The notes below the pieces were generated by a model, which did not search any database, was not told the origin of the DNA, and was given only the letters and a program-made list of their open reading frames with translations. Made by a program: the position numbers and the translations under genes. A stretch of 50,000 nt of DNA from Symsagittifera roscoffensis. Taxonomy: Eukaryota > Xenacoelomorpha > Acoela > Convolutidae. The stretch lies in assembly GCF_963678635.1 (NCBI RefSeq), contig NW_026971694.1, positions 35,001-85,000 on the forward strand, given 5' to 3'. Below are positions 47,001 through 50,000 of the stretch, piece after piece. Numbering within the stretch: position 1 is the first letter of the stretch; each line of letters starts with the position of its first letter.

Positions 47001-47330
47001 CTCCTTCAAGCTCAAACAAGCGTTTTAGAGCCCTGAGACCCCCATTTTTCAGCTCAAAATAGGGGTCTTCCGCTTCGATCAGTCGCTCCTGCAGCTCAAC
47101 CAAGGGTCGCGCAAGCTCATCTAAGGTGGTTCTAAGACCTATTTTTCACGAGGAAGCGAATGGGCTTATCCCAGAAGCTCTACGAGCAAGCTTTGTTAAT
47201 TTTCAAGCCAACTGAAGCAACTTCGTCAGTTTTGGACCTCATTTTGAGCTTGTTTACGGCTCGGGTCATAACTTTTGAACCACTGGTCGCACAGCTCCCA
47301 TCTTTTTCATGCAGCTGACCATCAAGCATA
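38051..47330. repeat. 368-bp intergenic spacer repeat array, long version (about 25 copies)
   Basis: Exact 368-bp period over 9.3 kb (the same motif at 38348, 38716 and so on to 46812). Copies differ only by scattered single bases, chiefly GGGCTTATCCCGG versus GGGCCTATCCCGG. The order of these variants reveals a duplicated block of nine repeats (3312 bp). The array ends within a repeat at about 47331. It lies upstream of the unit 2 18S, the usual place for Pol I enhancer-type spacer repeats. Each unit carries a 67-codon minus-strand ORF with no sign of being a gene. Confidence 0.97.
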
Positions 47331-47374
47331 TTGACAAAATTTGACTCCTAAATGAGTATTACTGGCACAAAAGA

Positions 47375-47410
<36 letters not shown>

Positions 47411-47880
47411 GTGTAGTAACATTGTTACTGGTGCTTATTCAATCTTTTCTTCCTTCTCTTCACTGGTTCATCTCTTTAACACTGCCCAGCTTTTAGCTCG
47501 TGAAAGAGCTCAGACCGACTGCTACTGCTGATAGTTAACTCCTAAAGCAGTTCTTCTAGGTACTAGCGTTAGTTAGTACCTACTTGCTTTCTGATCGGTC
47601 AGTGTCTTTAATTGGAATGAAGACCAGGCAGAAGTAGGCCTCCGAGCATCCTGGTGCTCTCCCAGTTTCTGACGTTGGGACTTCGCTGAAATTCGTTTAC
47701 TTGCTACTTAACCGTCTTTCGGCTATCTTTCGGGTACTTGCTACTTTTACTTGACCGTACATCGTCACCGCCTTGAGTCAAGCTAACTTACTTAACTTAA
47801 CTAAGTTAACTTGACTGACTTGCTTGAGTCTAAGCAACTCTAATCAAGCCTTCTTTCGGGAATCTGACTCTCTCTTAATA
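47331..47880. other. Unique segment between the 368-bp and 168-bp arrays
   Basis: It begins with a copy of CTCCTAAATGAGTATTACTGG (47345-47365), followed by a ~30-nt poly(A) run on the plus strand (47377-47405), then about 470 bp of mixed-composition sequence with short internal repeats (CTTTCGGCTATCTTTCGGGTACTTGCTAC; TTAACTTAACTAAGTTAACTTGAC). No rRNA, tRNA or protein gene is recognised. It could be spacer of a neighbouring, rearranged unit. Confidence 0.6.
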
Positions 47881-47966
47881 TGATGCACCACAGAGCAAGG
47901 TACTTTGACTGGGAGCCAATCCCCAGTCTCATGCTATCATGCACCACCGTCTCTCTTGCCATCATG
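47881..47966 (-). repeat. ITS1-type 100-bp repeat module outside the ITS
   Basis: CACCACAGAGCAAGGTACTTTGACTGGGAG..CAATCCCCAGTCTCATG and ATGCACCACCGTCTCTCTTGCCATCATGGA closely match 3360-3450. It directly precedes the 168-bp array, in the same order as in ITS1. Confidence 0.75.
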
Positions 47967-47976
47967 GACTTTCTAA

Positions 47977-50000
47977 GGATCACCATGAAGGATCACCTTG
48001 AGTCAACCTAACTTGCATCAGGTTAACTCTCTTTAAACCATCTTTCGGGAATCTAAGGTGATCCATTACGGACTACCTTGAGCTAATCTAACCTTAGTTA
48101 GATCAACTCTAGATGGACCATCTTAGATGGACCATCTATCAAAGGATCACCAAGAAGGATCACCTTGAGTCAACCTAACTTGCATCAGGTTAACTCTCTT
48201 TAAACCATCTTTCGGGAATCTGAGGTGATCCATTAAGGACTACCTTGAGCTAATCTAACCTTAGTTAGATCAACTCTTAGATGGACCATCTTAGATGGAC
48301 CATCTATCAAAGGATCACCAAGAAGGATCACCTTGAGTCAACCTAACTTGCATCAGGTCAACTCTCTTTAAACCATCTTTCGGGAATCTAAGGTGATCCA
48401 TTAAGGACTACCTTGAGCTAATCTAACCTTAGTTAGATCAACTCTTAGATGGACCATCTTAGATGGACCATCTATCAAAGGATCACCAAGAAGGATCACC
48501 TTGAGTCAACCTAACTTGCATCAGGTCAACTCTCTTTAAACCATCTTTCGGGAATCTAAGGTGATCCATTAAGGACTACCTTGAGCTAATCTAACCTTAG
48601 TTAGATCAACTCTTAGATGGACCATCTTAGATGGACCATCTATCAAAGGATCACCAAGAAGGATCACCTTGAGTCAACCTAACTTGCATCAGGTCAACTC
48701 TCTTTAAACCATCTTTCGGGAATCTAAGGTGATCCATTAAGGACTACCTTGAGCTAATCTAACCTTAGTTAGATCAACTCTTAGATGGACCATCTTAGAT
48801 GGACCATCTATCAAAGGATCACCAAGAAGGATCACCTTGAGTCAACCTAACTTGCATCAGGTCAACTCTCTTTAAACCATCTTTCGGGAATCTAAGGTGA
48901 TCCATTAAGGACTACCTTGAGCTAATCTAACCTTAGTTAGATCAACTCTTAGATGGACCATCTTAGATGGACCATCTATCAAAGGATCACCAAGAAGGAT
49001 CACCTTGAGTCAACCTAACTTGCATCAGGTCAACTCTCTTTAAACCATCTTTCGGGAATCTAAGGTGATCCATTAAGGACTACCTTGAGCTAATCTAACC
49101 TTAGTTAGATCAACTCTTAGATGGACCATCTTAGATGGACCATCTATCAAAGGATCACCAAGAAGGATCACCTTGAGTCAACCTAACTTGCATCAGGTCA
49201 ACTCTCTTTAAACCATCTTTCGGGAATCTAAGGTGATCCATTAAGGACTACCTTGAGCTAATCTAACCTTAGTTAGATCAACTCTTAGATGGACCATCTT
49301 AGATGGACCATCTATCAAAGGATCACCAAGAAGGATCACCTTGAGTCAACCTAACTTGCATCAGGTCAACTCTCTTTAAACCATCTTTCGGGAATCTAAG
49401 GTGATCCATTAAGGACTACCTTGAGCTAATCTAACCTTAGTTAGATCAACTCTTAGATGGACCATCTTAGATGGACCATCTATCAAAGGATCACCAAGAA
49501 GGATCACCTTGAGTCAACCTAACTTGCATCAGGTCAACTCTCTTTAAACCATCTTTCGGGAATCTAAGGTGATCCATTAAGGACTACCTTGAGCTAATCT
49601 AACCTTAGTTAGATCAACTCTTAGATGGACCATCTTAGATGGACCATCTATCAAAGGATCACCAAGAAGGATCACCTTGAGTCAACCTAACTTGCATCAG
49701 GTCAACTCTCTTTAAACCATCTTTCGGGAATCTAAGGTGATCCATTAAGGACTACCTTGAGCTAATCTAACCTTAGTTAGATCAACTCTAGATGGACCAT
49801 CTTAGATGGACCATCTATCAAAGGATCACCATTAAGGATCACCTTGAGTCAACCTAACTTGCATCAGGTTAACTCTCTTTAAACCATCTTTCGGGAATCT
49901 AAGGTGATCCATTAAGGACTACCTTGAGCTAATCTAACCTTAGTTAGATCAACTCTAGATGGACCATCTTAGATGGACCATCTATCAAAGGATCACCAAG
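47977..50000. repeat. 168-bp tandem repeat array (12 copies, continues past the window)
   Basis: The GGATCACC..GAAGGATCACCTTGAG start recurs at 47977, 48144, 48312, 48480, 48648, 48816, 48984, 49152, 49320, 49488, 49656 and 49823, with a new copy beginning at 49990. The period is 168 bp, or 167 where CTCTAGATGG lacks a T. Inner copies are virtually identical while the first and last are slightly diverged. Each unit carries GATGGACCATCTTAGATGGACCATC, a nested direct and inverted repeat. One homologous copy sits in each ITS1. Confidence 0.95.

Noticed and set aside
38348-47015. A 67-codon minus-strand ORF repeated with every 368-bp unit (24 times)
   Set aside because: It repeats because the DNA repeats. 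It has no start context, no sign of codon selection distinct from the flanking repeat, and lies in an rDNA spacer.
47610-47700. Possible 5S rRNA on the minus strand (GGGAGAGCACCAGGATGC)
   Set aside because: Only a short stretch resembles the 5S 3' end; the internal control boxes and the rest of the gene are absent.

Overview
The window is eukaryotic nuclear ribosomal DNA, very probably from an animal: the 18S and 28S sequences look metazoan, but I cannot name the species. All rRNA genes lie on the minus strand, so transcription reads from high to low coordinates. Two rDNA units are partly visible, with equivalent points about 30.4 kb apart. Nearly everything else is repetitive DNA. I find only one convincing protein-like ORF (12189-13010) and one related exon-like fragment (8249-8381).

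Unit 1 (left): 5' part of 28S (1-598, running off the window), a 3.4 kb internal transcribed spacer packed with repeats (599-4018), an 18S lacking its first ~312 nt and altered near its 3' end (4019-5478), spacer DNA (5479-6090) and a short array of 368-bp spacer repeats (to ~8220). Region 8221-27807 is not standard rDNA. It holds an inverted ~188-bp satellite flanked by two outward-facing related coding pieces, about 1.3 kb of (CTAA)n, and about 13 kb of a ~171-bp hairpin satellite arranged as 5-monomer (858 bp), 2-monomer (343 bp) and 1-monomer (178 bp) arrays.

Unit 2 (right): 28S from its 5' end (30320) to domain IV, where it stops at the satellite (27808); a 4.1 kb spacer; a full-length 18S (34426-36240); an external spacer with two 357-bp repeats; unique spacer; a long 368-bp array (~38050-47330, about 25 copies); a unique segment with poly(A); and a 168-bp array (47977-50000) related to the ITS.

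The most unusual feature is the internal transcribed spacer. It contains, in both units, two copies of the 28S 3' end with an intact sarcin-ricin loop, five tandem copies of the 28S R2-site segment, a 17-nt 28S domain II piece, and 7-9 copies of a ~116-bp element with weak 5.8S resemblance. No canonical 5.8S gene was recognised. The two rRNA units are broken in complementary ways (18S 5' loss in one, 28S 3' loss in the other), so they may mark the edge of an rDNA array, a degenerate array, or an assembly join.
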